Origin: Arthrobacter sp. MAHUQ-56
Lineage (GTDB): Bacteria > Actinomycetota > Actinomycetes > Actinomycetales > Micrococcaceae
Length of the DNA stretch: 64,000 bases
Reading direction: 5' to 3'
NCBI RefSeq assembly: GCF_019710585.1
Contig: NZ_JAIFZQ010000020.1
Coordinates: 310,001 to 374,000 of the forward strand
Positions 16,176 to 24,909 of this stretch are shown here, piece after piece. Position 1 is the stretch's first letter; each line of letters opens with the position of its first letter. Both the position numbers and the translations under genes were made by a program. Below the pieces are notes generated by a model. It was not told the DNA's origin and made no database searches. It worked only from the letters and a program-made list of their open reading frames with translations.

Positions 16176-16925
16176 CTAAAGCACCAAGGAGTAACCCCCG
16201 GGGTCCGCGCGAAGCCAACGGTACGGCCGCTCGGTGTCACCCATCTTCTCGCGCAGGCTGGCTATCAGGGAATCGACTGCCCACTCCTCCCTGCGCGTCA
16301 CAGGCTCTCCGGTTTCGTAGTGGACGGAACGGAGCTTCTGCGCCAAATCGGCCTTGCTGCGGTAAACCCAAGTGCTTTCCATGAGCGTGTGGAGGAGGTC
16401 GAATTCCCGGCCCGTGAGATCCAGTTCAATTCCGTCCGCCTCCACCTTCCGCGTCCGGACATTTAGTACCAAGCCGTTGTGCTCCAGCCGCTCGGCAGAA
16501 CGGCGGCCGCTGCCTCCCGCGCGATGCTTGAGCGCGGGCGTTGGGCTCTCCTGCCAACGGGGACGCCGAAGCAGTGCGTTGATCCGGGAGCGCAATTCAC
16601 GCGGACGAAAGGGTTTGACTATGTAATCATCCGCGCCGTTGTCCAGCCCCATCATCGCGTCCGCCTCATCGTCCCGACCCGTCAGCATGATGACGTAACT
16701 GTCGCTGAACAGGCGAATGCGCCGCGCCGCTTCGAACCCGTCCATATCTGCCATCTCAATATCGAGAGTGACAATCATCGGATCATGCTGGCGGACCAGT
16801 TCCACGCCCTTTTCCCCGCTTGGCGCGCCGTGCGTCACAAACCCGGCTTGCCGAAATACCACCGCGATGAGCTCCCGGACGTCTTCCTCGTCCTCAATAA
16901 TCACAGCAACGCGAGACCGTTCCAC
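16176..16925 (-). CDS. OmpR/PhoB-type response regulator
   Basis: 249 residues from a GTG at 16925 preceded by GGGGGAAA; the longer frame to 17066 overlaps the divergent kinase gene and is rejected. The receiver domain (1-120) has the acidic pair IIEDEED, the phospho-acceptor Asp55 in TLDIEMAD, and the switch lysine in VKPFRP. The C-terminal winged helix (about 150-249) has the LDLTGREFDLLHTL core and ends ADPGGYSLVL. It is divergent from and probably partners the histidine kinase at 17057, the two promoters sharing about 130 bases. Its receiver closely resembles the stand-alone receiver at 19861. Confidence 0.9.
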   Translation of the reverse strand: MERSRVAVIIEDEEDVRELIAVVFRQAGFVTHGAPSGEKGVELVRQHDPMIVTLDIEMADMDGFEAARRIRLFSDSYVIMLTGRDDEADAMMGLDNGADDYIVKPFRPRELRSRINALLRRPRWQESPTPALKHRAGGSGRRSAERLEHNGLVLNVRTRKVEADGIELDLTGREFDLLHTLMESTWVYRSKADLAQKLRSVHYETGEPVTRREEWAVDSLIASLREKMGDTERPYRWLRADPGGYSLVL

Positions 16926-17056
16926 GGATTTCCCCCTGTTCTTTACCCAGTACAAGAACTGTTCCCCATCCGGATTAGCAATAAACGCACGATTGAGGTG
17001 CGATTCTTTGGGTACGCCTTCAAAGCCGCGTCTATTATCCGAAACTGGGGGAAATA

Positions 17057-18772
17057 ATGCAGACAACGGCCACGTCAGCCCACAGGGCCATCAAGGAAGA
17101 CGTTGAGGACCTGGCCCACCAGGTCAAAAGCAGATTCTTCAGCGATGCGACGCAACGGCGGAGCATGCTCGTTAGCCAACTTCCGTTAACAGGTTCCCTG
17201 CTGACGGTTGCTGTCATGCTGGCTTTTGTTCGCCCGGCAGCGCTACGAGATACCGGCCTGCAGCTCTCGCTCATGTTGGCGTTGGTCATCACTGTCCTGT
17301 GCGTGCTGCTTCCTTGGAACCTCCTGCCCGCGAAGACATACCTTTCGGTTCCACTGCTGGACTTTGTGGTTGTCGGGCTGGCACGTGAGGCTACTGCCTC
17401 TTCTTTTAGCAGCCTTGGCCTGTTGCTGGTCTTTCCCGTCATCTGGCTTGCTGCCCGGGAAGGCAAGATGGGCGTGGTCCTGTCTTTTTCGGCAAGCCTC
17501 CTGACCGCTGCGGTGCCGCTCTTTGCCGGCGCATCGGCCACGCCGTCCGATATAGCGCGCCCCTTCCTGCTTCCGTTGATCATGACGGTGATCGCCTTGG
17601 CCGTGCACATCCTGGTAAGCAGCCTTGGCAGCCAGGATGCCAAGCTCAAACGCCAGGACGAGGAACTCAGGAAGGCCTATGAGGAAAGCCTGGCACGGCA
17701 GCGCCTGCTGGACACAATGCTGGACGTCGTGGGCGTCGGAGTCCACGCCGTGGACGCCGCCGGCAATGACATCCTGGTCAACCGGCAACACCGCCGCAAC
17801 CGTGCGCTGTCCCACCCCTCGGGGAAGGAACAGGATCTGAACCTTTTGGCGAGTGATGGCAGTACCCCGCTTCCTCCTGAACATGGTCCGGTTGCCCGTG
17901 CGGCCCGGGGGCAGTCCTTCTCGGACTACATCGTCCGGCTGGGCAGCCCCACGAACAACCGGGTACTTTCGTCCACGGCCAGGGCAATGACGGACAAGGA
18001 CGGGAATTTTGCCGGATCTGTCCTGGCTTTCAGCGATGTAACGGAACTTGTGAACGCCCTGGCAATAAAGGACGACTTCGTTGCCAATATCTCCCATGAA
18101 TTCAGGAGTCCGCTGATGTCTATCATCGGATACCTGGATCTCGTTTTGGACACTCCCGAAGACCGGGCAGGCCAGCACAGGGAGTTCCTGAGGGTTGCCC
18201 AAAGCAACGCCGAGAAGCTCCTCAATCTGGTTTCAGATCTCCTCTCGGCCTCATCCGATTCCATGGGAGTCCATCCCCAGAAAATGGACCTCCTGGACCT
18301 GATCCGCATTTCCGTGGTTTCCGCTTCACCGAGGGCAGGAAGCCGCGGTGTGGAGATCATCAATGAAGCAGCACAACCGCTCTGGCTGACAGCGGATCCG
18401 TTCCGTGTTGGCCAGGTTTTGGACAACCTGCTGTCCAATGCGATCAAGTACTCGGGGCCCGGAGGCACCGTGACGATCCGCGCGTGGGACACAGGACGCG
18501 AAATCACGCTATCTGTTACCGATACCGGGATCGGGATCAGTCAGGAAGACCTGCCAAAGATTTTCACGCGGTATTTCCGGTCCAACGCTGTGCGCGAATC
18601 GGCAATACCCGGGGTAGGCCTGGGACTTGGCATCGTGAAGCGGATCGTGGAAAACCACGGAGGATCGATTACCGCGAGCAGCAGGATCGACGTGGGAAGC
18701 ACCTTTACCGTAATTCTGCCGAAGGGGACGGACCACGATGCAGCGGAAACTGATGCCTTGACAACCATTTGA
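17057..18772 (+). CDS. PAS-containing sensor histidine kinase with six-helix membrane domain
   Basis: 571 residues, ATG with GGGGGAA upstream. About six transmembrane helices (39-190) form a sensor with little outside sequence, suggesting it senses a membrane or intracellular cue. PAS covers about 205-330. The dimerisation domain has ISHEFRSPL with phospho-acceptor His347. The catalytic domain has the N box DNLLSNAIKYS, the G1 box DTGIGIS and the G2 box GVGLGLGIVK. Its TGA lies within the palindrome that controls the next small genes, so read-through transcription is likely coupled to that operator. Partner: the divergent regulator at 16176-16925. Confidence 0.92.
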   Translation: MQTTATSAHRAIKEDVEDLAHQVKSRFFSDATQRRSMLVSQLPLTGSLLTVAVMLAFVRPAALRDTGLQLSLMLALVITVLCVLLPWNLLPAKTYLSVPLLDFVVVGLAREATASSFSSLGLLLVFPVIWLAAREGKMGVVLSFSASLLTAAVPLFAGASATPSDIARPFLLPLIMTVIALAVHILVSSLGSQDAKLKRQDEELRKAYEESLARQRLLDTMLDVVGVGVHAVDAAGNDILVNRQHRRNRALSHPSGKEQDLNLLASDGSTPLPPEHGPVARAARGQSFSDYIVRLGSPTNNRVLSSTARAMTDKDGNFAGSVLAFSDVTELVNALAIKDDFVANISHEFRSPLMSIIGYLDLVLDTPEDRAGQHREFLRVAQSNAEKLLNLVSDLLSASSDSMGVHPQKMDLLDLIRISVVSASPRAGSRGVEIINEAAQPLWLTADPFRVGQVLDNLLSNAIKYSGPGGTVTIRAWDTGREITLSVTDTGIGISQEDLPKIFTRYFRSNAVRESAIPGVGLGLGIVKRIVENHGGSITASSRIDVGSTFTVILPKGTDHDAAETDALTTI

Positions 18773-18785
18773 CATAGTTTGTCAA
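18769..18785. promoter_or_regulatory. Palindrome TTGAC-N7-GTCAA in the promoter of small-membrane-protein pair 2
   Basis: TTGAC ATAGTTT GTCAA is identical in arms and spacing to the palindrome at 5835-5851. It overlaps the stop codon of the histidine kinase gene and lies about 30 bases before the GTG of the small membrane gene. TTGTCA-N17-TTAGGT here matches TTGTCA-N17-TTTGGT at the other locus. Flanks are otherwise unalike, so the palindrome has been kept by selection. Confidence 0.6.
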
Positions 18786-18814
18786 TTAAACTTTTGCGTG
18801 ATTAGGTCGTGGCG

Positions 18815-18991
18815 GTGAGATCCGCGGTACCAATGGAGGCAGGTTTGGCTATTACCGATTACGTCTTGGCGCTGTGCGCCTTGATGGGCACGCTGCTGGT
18901 TCCTTTCGTTGTCCTTTGCCAGTTGCTGCGCCGGAAGCGCCGTGCACTCCGGTTCCCTGCCCGCCCCACCCCTCACAGCATCGAGCACTGA
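18815..18991 (+). CDS. Small single-span membrane protein, copy 2
   Basis: 58 residues from GTG 18815 (GTG 18809 is an alternative). The helix LALCALMGTLLVPFVVL and basic patch RRKRRAL match copy 1 at 5874-6053 closely. A short extracellular or N-terminal polar part is followed by the helix and a Pro/Arg-rich C-terminus. Transcribed from the palindrome-containing promoter, two bases upstream of its partner small gene. No known family. It lies between the histidine kinase and the Lrp regulator. Confidence 0.75.
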   Translation: MRSAVPMEAGLAITDYVLALCALMGTLLVPFVVLCQLLRRKRRALRFPARPTPHSIEH

Positions 18992-18993
18992 AC

Positions 18994-19113
18994 ATGCCCT
19001 ACGTAGACATTAATCCCCACAAAGGCCGCCCCAAGTGGCAGGGGTACGCCATCCTCGCCGTCCTCCTGGTCCTCACAGTGGCCGTTGTTGTTGCCGCGCT
19101 TCTGCGCTACTGA
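18994..19113 (+). CDS. Small membrane protein with conserved MPYVDINPH start, copy 2
   Basis: 39 residues: MPYVDINPHKGRPKW then one helix (ILAVLLVLTVAVVVAALL). Same length and same start as the protein at 6055-6174, with about 75 percent identical residues by eye. It starts two bases after the previous stop. The strict preservation of length and of the polar N-terminal nine residues argues it is translated and functional. Confidence 0.75.
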   Translation: MPYVDINPHKGRPKWQGYAILAVLLVLTVAVVVAALLRY

Positions 19114-19150
19114 GCAGTTGATGGATTCTGGCTTGCCGCGGCGCCGGCGC

Positions 19151-19615
19151 CTACCGCGTATCCACATCCTCAAACACCAGGAACGTCTGGGTGTCCAGCA
19201 CCCCCGGCATGGTCTGCAGCTGGTCGAAGATGACCCGGCGCAGGTCGATGTTGTCCACCGCGCGGACCAGCAGGATCACGTCGAAGTCCCCGCCCACCAG
19301 GGCAATGTGGTGCACCTCCGGGATCGCGCCCAGCTGGTCGCGCAGTTCCCGCCAGGAGTCCTGCTTCAGTTTCAGCGTCACGTAGGCCGAGGATTTCAGT
19401 CCCGCCTTGATCGGGTCCACCAGCGCCGTGAACCGGGTCAGCACCCCGTCGCCGGTCAGCCGGGCGATCCGTGTGTAGGCGTGCGCGCGGGAGATATGGA
19501 CGTTTTCGGCCACCTGAGTCACGGACATCCGGCCGTCCCGGGTGAGCTCGGCGATGATGGCGCGGTCGATCTCGTCCAATGGCACTTCTCCAGTGCCGGC
19601 ATCTTTGCCAGCCAT
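19151..19615 (-). CDS. Lrp/AsnC-family transcriptional regulator (probably of the bkd operon)
   Basis: 154 residues. The N-terminal helix-turn-helix is in LDEIDRAIIAELTRDGRMSV and onward; the C-terminal RAM effector domain carries a GGDFDVILLVRAVDNIDLRR segment. AGGAGG lies about 10 bases before the ATG. In relatives such regulators sit head-to-head with branched-chain 2-oxoacid dehydrogenase genes and respond to branched-chain amino or oxo acids. Here that operon begins 2.9 kb away, separated by three unrelated genes, but the control region upstream of lrp is duplicated in front of the operon. A short ghost of this gene is at 3482-3574. Confidence 0.9.
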   Translation of the reverse strand: MAGKDAGTGEVPLDEIDRAIIAELTRDGRMSVTQVAENVHISRAHAYTRIARLTGDGVLTRFTALVDPIKAGLKSSAYVTLKLKQDSWRELRDQLGAIPEVHHIALVGGDFDVILLVRAVDNIDLRRVIFDQLQTMPGVLDTQTFLVFEDVDTR

Positions 19616-19693
19616 TTCGTGTACGCCTCCTGCCGGTAATGCCCATCAGAACGACAATTTGTCTCCCATCCTAGGGTGGACCGAAGCAACTTC
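19611..19693. repeat. lrp-bkd control region, copy A
   Basis: 83 bases from the lrp start codon outward (GCCATTTCG onward, through GTAAT, the GACAATTTGTC palindrome and GTCTCCCATCCT) match 22386-22467 at roughly 70 percent. Copy B lies immediately upstream of the dehydrogenase operon. The three genes between the copies interrupt what was probably one shared divergent promoter region. Confidence 0.65.
19653..19663. promoter_or_regulatory. Short palindrome GACAATTTGTC upstream of lrp
   Basis: An 11-base palindrome with a single central T, 38 bases upstream of the lrp start. It is nearly repeated (GACAATTCGTC) at 22428-22438 before the E1alpha operon inside a longer duplicated block. Lrp-type regulators bind imperfect palindromes and often autoregulate, so this is a candidate operator. 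Confidence 0.45.
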
Positions 19694-19860
19694 CCGCTGG
19701 TTTCGCCGAATCCCCATACGGAATAGCAGGCAGCTGACCTGGATGGCGTTGAATCCAGTAAATGGAATGCAAAAATTGCCGACACGCTATACGGTTGGGG
19801 CGGGGGTGTGAATGGCCGTGGGCGCTGGGTCCACGGAACTATGGATTCTCTGGGGGAGCC

Positions 19861-20253
19861 ATGAGCACTTTAGGCCTCGCTTTGGTTGTCGAAGACGATC
19901 AGGACGTGCGGAACCTTCTTGAGGGTGTGCTGTCCCAGGCCGGGTTCGACGTATGCACCGCCGTCGACGGCCGCTCCGGACTTCAGGCGGTACGGGCCAC
20001 GCAGCCTGCCCTCGTCACCCTGGACGTGGGGCTGCCGGACATCGACGGGTATGAGCTCCTGCGCCGCATCCGCGGGCTCAGTGATGCCTACATCGTCATG
20101 CTGACGGGGCGGACTGCCGAATCTGATCTGTTGAAGGCTTTGACGGCTGGAGCGGATGAATACATCACGAAGCCCTTCCGGCCCAAAGAGATGCGCGCAC
20201 GGATCGAAGCGATGATGCAAGTGCCGAGGAGCGCCCGGCCGGTGGCCAACTGA
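19861..20253 (+). CDS. Stand-alone response-regulator receiver domain
   Basis: 130 residues from ATG 19861, preceded by GGGGGAG. Receiver fold with VVEDDQDV, phospho-acceptor Asp55 in TLDVGLPD, a MLTGRT motif and ITKPFRP lysine. No output domain. The SDAYIVMLTGR segment is very close to that of the regulator at 16176-16925 (SDSYVIMLTGR), so the two are paralogues. A convergent gene 9 bases downstream encodes an HPt domain, so this protein may shuttle phosphate in a relay from the histidine kinase. Cytoplasmic. Confidence 0.88.
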   Translation: MSTLGLALVVEDDQDVRNLLEGVLSQAGFDVCTAVDGRSGLQAVRATQPALVTLDVGLPDIDGYELLRRIRGLSDAYIVMLTGRTAESDLLKALTAGADEYITKPFRPKEMRARIEAMMQVPRSARPVAN

Positions 20254-20262
20254 CAATGGCTT

Positions 20263-20679
20263 TCAGGCCTGGCCGGAATAGCGCCGCCTGATCGCCTGAA
20301 CGGTCCCTTGCCCGCATTCCCGTATTTCACTCAGCAGCACCCCGGATTCCCGCAGGGCCCCTTTCCGGATTTGGGCTTCCAGTGTCCCGGCAAGACCGGC
20401 AAGGCGCAGGCCTCCGATCATGTGGGAGGTGACCTTGAGGCTGATGACAGCGTCCAACGCCTCATCCTTGCCATTAGGGCGGGCCACTGCCTCCGCCAGG
20501 CGCCGGCAGCGGTACTCCCACATGCCCACGTAATCGCTCGCGAAATTCCGGACCAACGGCACGTCAAGATGGTCCTCGAGATCACGAAGAACAGCCAAGT
20601 CCAGCAAGGGAAGCGGACCCGCATGGCCATGGGCGGCCGCGGCAGCTACGTCAGCGTTCGGAGGAGGTACAGGAGGCAT
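20263..20679 (-). CDS. Histidine-containing phosphotransfer (HPt) domain protein
   Basis: 138 residues, mostly helical. The motif SLKVTSHMIGGLRLAGLAG with His86 is the four-helix-bundle HPt active site (usual form AH-x-LKG). The N-terminal 20 residues are Pro/Ala-rich. It is convergent with the stand-alone receiver gene and divergent from the deacetylase gene. A free HPt protein passes phosphate between receivers, so this one and the receiver next door would extend the pathway of the kinase at 17057. Family call rests on one motif plus size and helix content. Confidence 0.72.
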   Translation of the reverse strand: MPPVPPPNADVAAAAAHGHAGPLPLLDLAVLRDLEDHLDVPLVRNFASDYVGMWEYRCRRLAEAVARPNGKDEALDAVISLKVTSHMIGGLRLAGLAGTLEAQIRKGALRESGVLLSEIRECGQGTVQAIRRRYSGQA

Positions 20680-20903
20680 GCTTCAACGCTATGCCACGTC
20701 CTCCCGGGTGGGCCCAGGCTTGGGCGGATCCTTTCACAATCCAAGGCTTTCCCTGCGGTTACTGGGATTCGGGGAACCCTTCCCAGCACAGTAGTGCTCC
20801 GTCGTGGCATTGTTCCGCGTTCCTGCCCTTTGATTATGATGCCTCGAGGAGTTTGTTTTCGTTGACCAGGCAATCCCTATTCCCGGGGGGCGGGAGGACC
20901 GGT

Positions 20904-22358
20904 GTGATCTTGCGGATCGTCCTGGGCTGGTTCTGTGTGCTCGTACTCATCTGCGCCGGCGATGGATTGAATGGGTCCACTGTGTCCCTGCAGCAACCCC
21001 GGGCAGCCGCGGCCGTCAATAACGTCGACGTGCCTGTGTTGCGGCCGCCGCTGTCCGATGCGCGTTGGACTCCGGTTCAAGTGCCGGGCGGGTACCCCAT
21101 GTCATTGACCGCCGTTGTCGGGGCGCACCAGGTGAAGGCTTCCTGGACCTACGTGGACGGCCTGCCAGGGTTGAACTCCCACCTGGATTCCTGGCTGCTG
21201 GGCATCCTGGATGCGGCGGCCACCCCTTCCGGCGGCCGCTACCGCCCGGCAATGGCGGTGAACGCTTCACAGTCTGCGAATCCCGGCCTCACGGTCTCGG
21301 CCCAGCCTGTGCAGGCTGCCGGGACGGTGATTGTGGTCAGGGAAAAAGTGAGCGGTACCGGCGCGGACGGAACCAGTGCCGCGAGTTCGGAGACGATCTA
21401 TGCCGACACGGTTTCAGGAGAGGTGCACCGTGCTGCAGAGTTGCTGAGGCCTGAGGCCTTGGATGCCCTCCCGGCACGGGCTGCTGGTGTTCCGGCCGGG
21501 ATCGCAGGGCCTGCCGCGCAGCAGCCTGCGCTGTCAGACGTTGTTCTGACCCCCTCGGGAGAGCTTCACATCACCGCACACCGCCCTGCTGGAGGCGGCC
21601 GGTCAGATCAGGAGAAAGCAACCATCTCCGCCGGCGACGCCGAAGCCATGCTGAGTGACATGGGACGCAAAATGCTGGGTCAGCTACAGGCTGCTGAGTC
21701 GCCTGCCCCTGCCACGGCGGCGGCCTCGCCCCTCAGGCACGTCAACTGCGACCTCGTCCCGTGTGCGGCACTTACTTACGATGACGGTCCGGACGCCAGG
21801 ACAACACCACAACTGCTGGCCATTCTGAAAGAGAAGAACGTCCACGCAACGTTCTTCATGACCGGGTCCAACGCCGCATCCAATCCAGCCATCGCGAGGC
21901 AGGTCGCCGAGGCCGGTCACGCCATCGGCAACCACACCTTCAGCCACCCGTACCTGACCAAGCTGTCCGCGGCCGGGGTCAGGAGCGAAATGGACCGGAC
22001 CGATGCCGCCATCCGTGCCGCCGTCGGTTCGGCCCCGTCATTCATGCGCCCGCCCTACGGGGCAGCCGACGCTGCCGTGCAGAGGGCCGTGGGCAAACCC
22101 TTGATCCTCTGGGCTGTCGATTCGCTGGACTGGCAAAGCAAGAATCCAGCGGTGTTCGTGCCCAAGGTGCTGAAGGAAATCACACCCGGCGCCGTGGTGC
22201 TCATGCACGATGTTGACCCCACCACCATCGCAGGCCAGCAGGAACTAATCACCAACCTGCAGACACAGGGCTACACACTCGTGACAGTCCCGCAGATCTT
22301 CGAGGGAACACCGTTAGTGGCAGGCCACGTCTACCGGTCACGGCCAGAACGTAGGTAA
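20904..22358 (+). CDS. Secreted or membrane-anchored polysaccharide deacetylase (NodB domain)
   Basis: 484 residues from a GTG at 20904 with GGGAGG upstream; the frame extends to 20691 but only this start gives a signal sequence (ILRIVLGWFCVLVLICAG). About 45-265 is a PdaC/RsiV-like domain. The NodB domain at about 285-475 has TYDDGP (catalytic base and metal Asp), HTFSHP (metal His pair), RPPYG, DSLDW and LMHD (catalytic His). It should remove acetyl groups from peptidoglycan or an exported polysaccharide. Near-complete motifs indicate an active enzyme. It lies in the segment inserted between lrp and the bkd operon. Confidence 0.9.
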   Translation: MILRIVLGWFCVLVLICAGDGLNGSTVSLQQPRAAAAVNNVDVPVLRPPLSDARWTPVQVPGGYPMSLTAVVGAHQVKASWTYVDGLPGLNSHLDSWLLGILDAAATPSGGRYRPAMAVNASQSANPGLTVSAQPVQAAGTVIVVREKVSGTGADGTSAASSETIYADTVSGEVHRAAELLRPEALDALPARAAGVPAGIAGPAAQQPALSDVVLTPSGELHITAHRPAGGGRSDQEKATISAGDAEAMLSDMGRKMLGQLQAAESPAPATAAASPLRHVNCDLVPCAALTYDDGPDARTTPQLLAILKEKNVHATFFMTGSNAASNPAIARQVAEAGHAIGNHTFSHPYLTKLSAAGVRSEMDRTDAAIRAAVGSAPSFMRPPYGAADAAVQRAVGKPLILWAVDSLDWQSKNPAVFVPKVLKEITPGAVVLMHDVDPTTIAGQQELITNLQTQGYTLVTVPQIFEGTPLVAGHVYRSRPERR

Positions 22359-22385
22359 CGGCCTGCGGCTGCAGCATGCGTGCCC

Positions 22386-22467
22386 GCCATTTCGTCCACG
22401 GCTCCCGTCGGTAATCCACATCACAGTGACAATTCGTCTCCCATCCTGGGCAGATCGGAACAGCTTC
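22386..22467. repeat. lrp-bkd control region, copy B, with residual lrp start codons
   Basis: Matches 19611-19693 at roughly 70 percent. On the minus strand the sequence just to its left still reads MAGTHA, similar to the lrp start MAGKDA, before joining unrelated DNA at the deacetylase end. This is the break point of an old rearrangement. The near-palindrome GACAATTCGTC (22428-22438) keeps the candidate operator next to the operon. Confidence 0.65.
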
Positions 22468-22550
22468 TCCACGATTTGCGCAGAAGCTGGATACGAAACC
22501 AGCCCCGGGACAATACTGGGAGGGAATAGTGGCTACCGAAGGACGGACCA

Positions 22551-23783
22551 ATGACGATCTCCGCAGACCACACCGCGCCGCACACCAGCCCCGCGCCCGC
22601 AGAGGATGCGCTCACGGAAGCTGTGAAGAAGTTCGGCATCACGGTGGAGGACTACATGCTCCCCGCCCGGCACCAGATCCAGATGGTGGACCCGGACGGC
22701 AGGCTCAAGCCCGAGGCTGAGCAGGGCACCCAGCCCGGCCACGAATACCCCGTGCCCGGCGACGCCGAACTGCTGGCAGCGTACGTACAGCTCGTCGTCG
22801 GCCGCCGCGTGAATGACCAGAACTCCGCCCTGGTCCGGCAGGGCCGCATGGCCGTCTACCCCTCCAGCCACGGCCAGGAAGCCTGCCAGGTGGCCGCCGC
22901 CCTCTGCCTGTCCGAGGGCGACTGGATGTTCCCCACCTACCGCGACGCCGTCGCCGTGATGACCCGCGGCGTGGACCCCGTGCAGGTGATGACCATCTTC
23001 CGCGGCGACTGGCACGGCGGCTACGATCCCCTGAAATACAAGGTGGGCATCCAGTGCACCCCGCTCACCACCCAGCTGCTGCACGCCGTCGGCGTTGCCC
23101 ACGCCGCGAAGCTGCGCGGCGAGGACACCGTGGTGCTGGCCATGTGCGGCGACGGCGCCACCAGCGAAGGCGACTTCCACGAAGCCCTCAACTTCGCCGC
23201 CGTCTTCCACCTGCCCGTCATCTTCTTCGTCCAGAACAACAAGTACGCCATCTCGGTGCCGCTGGCACACCAGTCCGTGGCGCCGTCGCTCGCCCACAAA
23301 GCCGTGGGCTACGGCATGGCCGGCGAACGCGTGGACGGCAACGACGTGGTGGCGCTCCTCGCCGTCCTGGACCGCGCCGTGAAACTCGCCCGCGAAGGCT
23401 CCGGCCCGCTGCTGGTGGAAGCCAACACCTACCGCATGCAGGCCCACACCAACGCCGACGACGACACCCGCTACCGGGAAAGCGCCGAAGTTGCCGAGTG
23501 GCGGGCCAAGGACCCCGTCAACAGGATGCGCACCTACCTCACCGACCGCGGGTTGCTGGACGACGACGGCGAGGCCCGGATCCGTGAGCACGCGGAAGCG
23601 GTTGCCGCGCAGCTGCGCGAAGGCCTCGGCGAGGACGTGCCCGTGGACCCGCAGGACCTCTTCCGCCACGTCTTCGCCCGCCAGACACCGCAGTTGAAGG
23701 AACAGTCCGCCATGCTCGCCGACGAGCTCGCCCGCGACGCCTCGTCTGGGCAGAACCCAGCTTCGAAGGAGGCCGGCCAGTGA
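22551..23783 (+). CDS. Branched-chain 2-oxoacid / pyruvate dehydrogenase E1 component, alpha subunit
   Basis: 410 residues. The thiamine-diphosphate motif GDGATSEGDFHEALNFA ends with a QNNKYAIS motif near residue 225, in the usual place. YRDAVAVMTRGVDP and the phosphorylation-loop-like NTYRMQAHTNADDDTRY segment are typical of E1alpha. It forms an alpha2beta2 heterotetramer with the next gene's product and decarboxylates oxoacids from Val, Ile and Leu (or pyruvate). The long N-terminus (about 85 residues before the domain) and the Lrp regulator nearby favour the branched-chain type. Stop overlaps the next start. Confidence 0.9.
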   Translation: MTISADHTAPHTSPAPAEDALTEAVKKFGITVEDYMLPARHQIQMVDPDGRLKPEAEQGTQPGHEYPVPGDAELLAAYVQLVVGRRVNDQNSALVRQGRMAVYPSSHGQEACQVAAALCLSEGDWMFPTYRDAVAVMTRGVDPVQVMTIFRGDWHGGYDPLKYKVGIQCTPLTTQLLHAVGVAHAAKLRGEDTVVLAMCGDGATSEGDFHEALNFAAVFHLPVIFFVQNNKYAISVPLAHQSVAPSLAHKAVGYGMAGERVDGNDVVALLAVLDRAVKLAREGSGPLLVEANTYRMQAHTNADDDTRYRESAEVAEWRAKDPVNRMRTYLTDRGLLDDDGEARIREHAEAVAAQLREGLGEDVPVDPQDLFRHVFARQTPQLKEQSAMLADELARDASSGQNPASKEAGQ

Positions 23784-24907
23784 GCCCTACCATCACCACC
23801 TCGTCCGAGGCCAACGGCAACGTGTCCGCCGCCACCGCCCGGGCCGCCGCCTCAGCCGCAGCGTCCGCCGAGGCCGCCGGACCCCAGCCGGTCACCATGG
23901 CCAAGGCCCTCAACACCGCCCTCGCCGACGCCATGTCCGCCGACTCCTCCGTCCTGGTCTTCGGCGAGGACGTGGGCACCCTGGGCGGCGTCTTCCGCAT
24001 CACCGACGGCCTCACCGCCACCTTCGGCGAGCAGCGCTGCTTCGACACGCCGCTGGCCGAATCCGGCATCGTGGGCATGGCAGTGGGCATGGCCATCAAC
24101 GGCATGCGCCCGGTGATCGAAATGCAGTTCGACGCGTTCGCCTACCCGGCCTTCGAGCAGATCGTCAGCCACGTGGCCAAGATGCACAACCGGACCAAGG
24201 GCGCCGTGAAGCTGCCCCTGGTGATCCGCATCCCGTACGGCGGCGGCATCGGGGGAGTGGAGCACCACTGCGACTCCTCCGAGTCCTACTACGCCCACAC
24301 CGCCGGCCTGAAGGTCTACACCCCGGCCACCGTGGCGGACGGCTACCGGATGCTCCGCGAAGCCATCGACTCGGACGACCCCATCATCTTCATGGAACCC
24401 AAGAAGATGTACTGGACCAAGGACTCCGTGGACCTTTCGGAGCTGCGGCGCCTTCATGAGGAAGGGCTTCGTGCGGAAGGCACGACGGCGGGACTTGGCT
24501 CCGAGGGGCGTGCCGCCGTCGCGCGTCCCGGCACCGACGCCACCCTGATTGCCTACGGTCCGTCCGTCCCCACCGCTTTGGCTGCCGCGGAGGCGGCTGC
24601 CCTGGAGGGACGGTCGCTGGAGGTGATCGACGTGCGGACCATCGTGCCGTTCGACGACGTTACTGTTTGCGAGTCCGTGCGGAAGACCGGGCGGGCCGTG
24701 GTGATCGCCGAGGCGCACGGGTTCGCGTCCGTGTCCTCCGAGATCGTGGCCCGGGTGCAGGAGCGCTGCTTCCACTACCTGGCCGCGCCGATCCGCCGCG
24801 TGACCGGGTTCGACGTCCCGTACCCGGCGCCCAAACTCGAGAAGTACTACCTGCCCGGCGTGGACCGCATCCTCGACGCCGTTGACGACCTTCAGTGGGA
24901 GAACTGA
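23780..24907 (+). CDS. 2-oxoacid dehydrogenase E1 component, beta subunit
   Basis: 375 residues from GTG 23780 (AAGGAGG upstream, 4-base overlap with the alpha gene). After about 35 Ala-rich residues the transketolase-like fold starts at MAKALNTALADAM. VFGEDVGTLGGVF, PLAESGIVGMAVGMAINGM and EMQFDAFAYPAFEQ are the conserved E1beta segments. The C-terminal transketolase domain has DVRTIVPFD and EAHGFASVSSEI. It works with E1alpha in the decarboxylation step. Start further inside (ATG near 23897) would remove the Ala-rich part and cannot be excluded. Confidence 0.92.
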   Translation: MSPTITTSSEANGNVSAATARAAASAAASAEAAGPQPVTMAKALNTALADAMSADSSVLVFGEDVGTLGGVFRITDGLTATFGEQRCFDTPLAESGIVGMAVGMAINGMRPVIEMQFDAFAYPAFEQIVSHVAKMHNRTKGAVKLPLVIRIPYGGGIGGVEHHCDSSESYYAHTAGLKVYTPATVADGYRMLREAIDSDDPIIFMEPKKMYWTKDSVDLSELRRLHEEGLRAEGTTAGLGSEGRAAVARPGTDATLIAYGPSVPTALAAAEAAALEGRSLEVIDVRTIVPFDDVTVCESVRKTGRAVVIAEAHGFASVSSEIVARVQERCFHYLAAPIRRVTGFDVPYPAPKLEKYYLPGVDRILDAVDDLQWEN

Positions 24908-24909
24908 CC

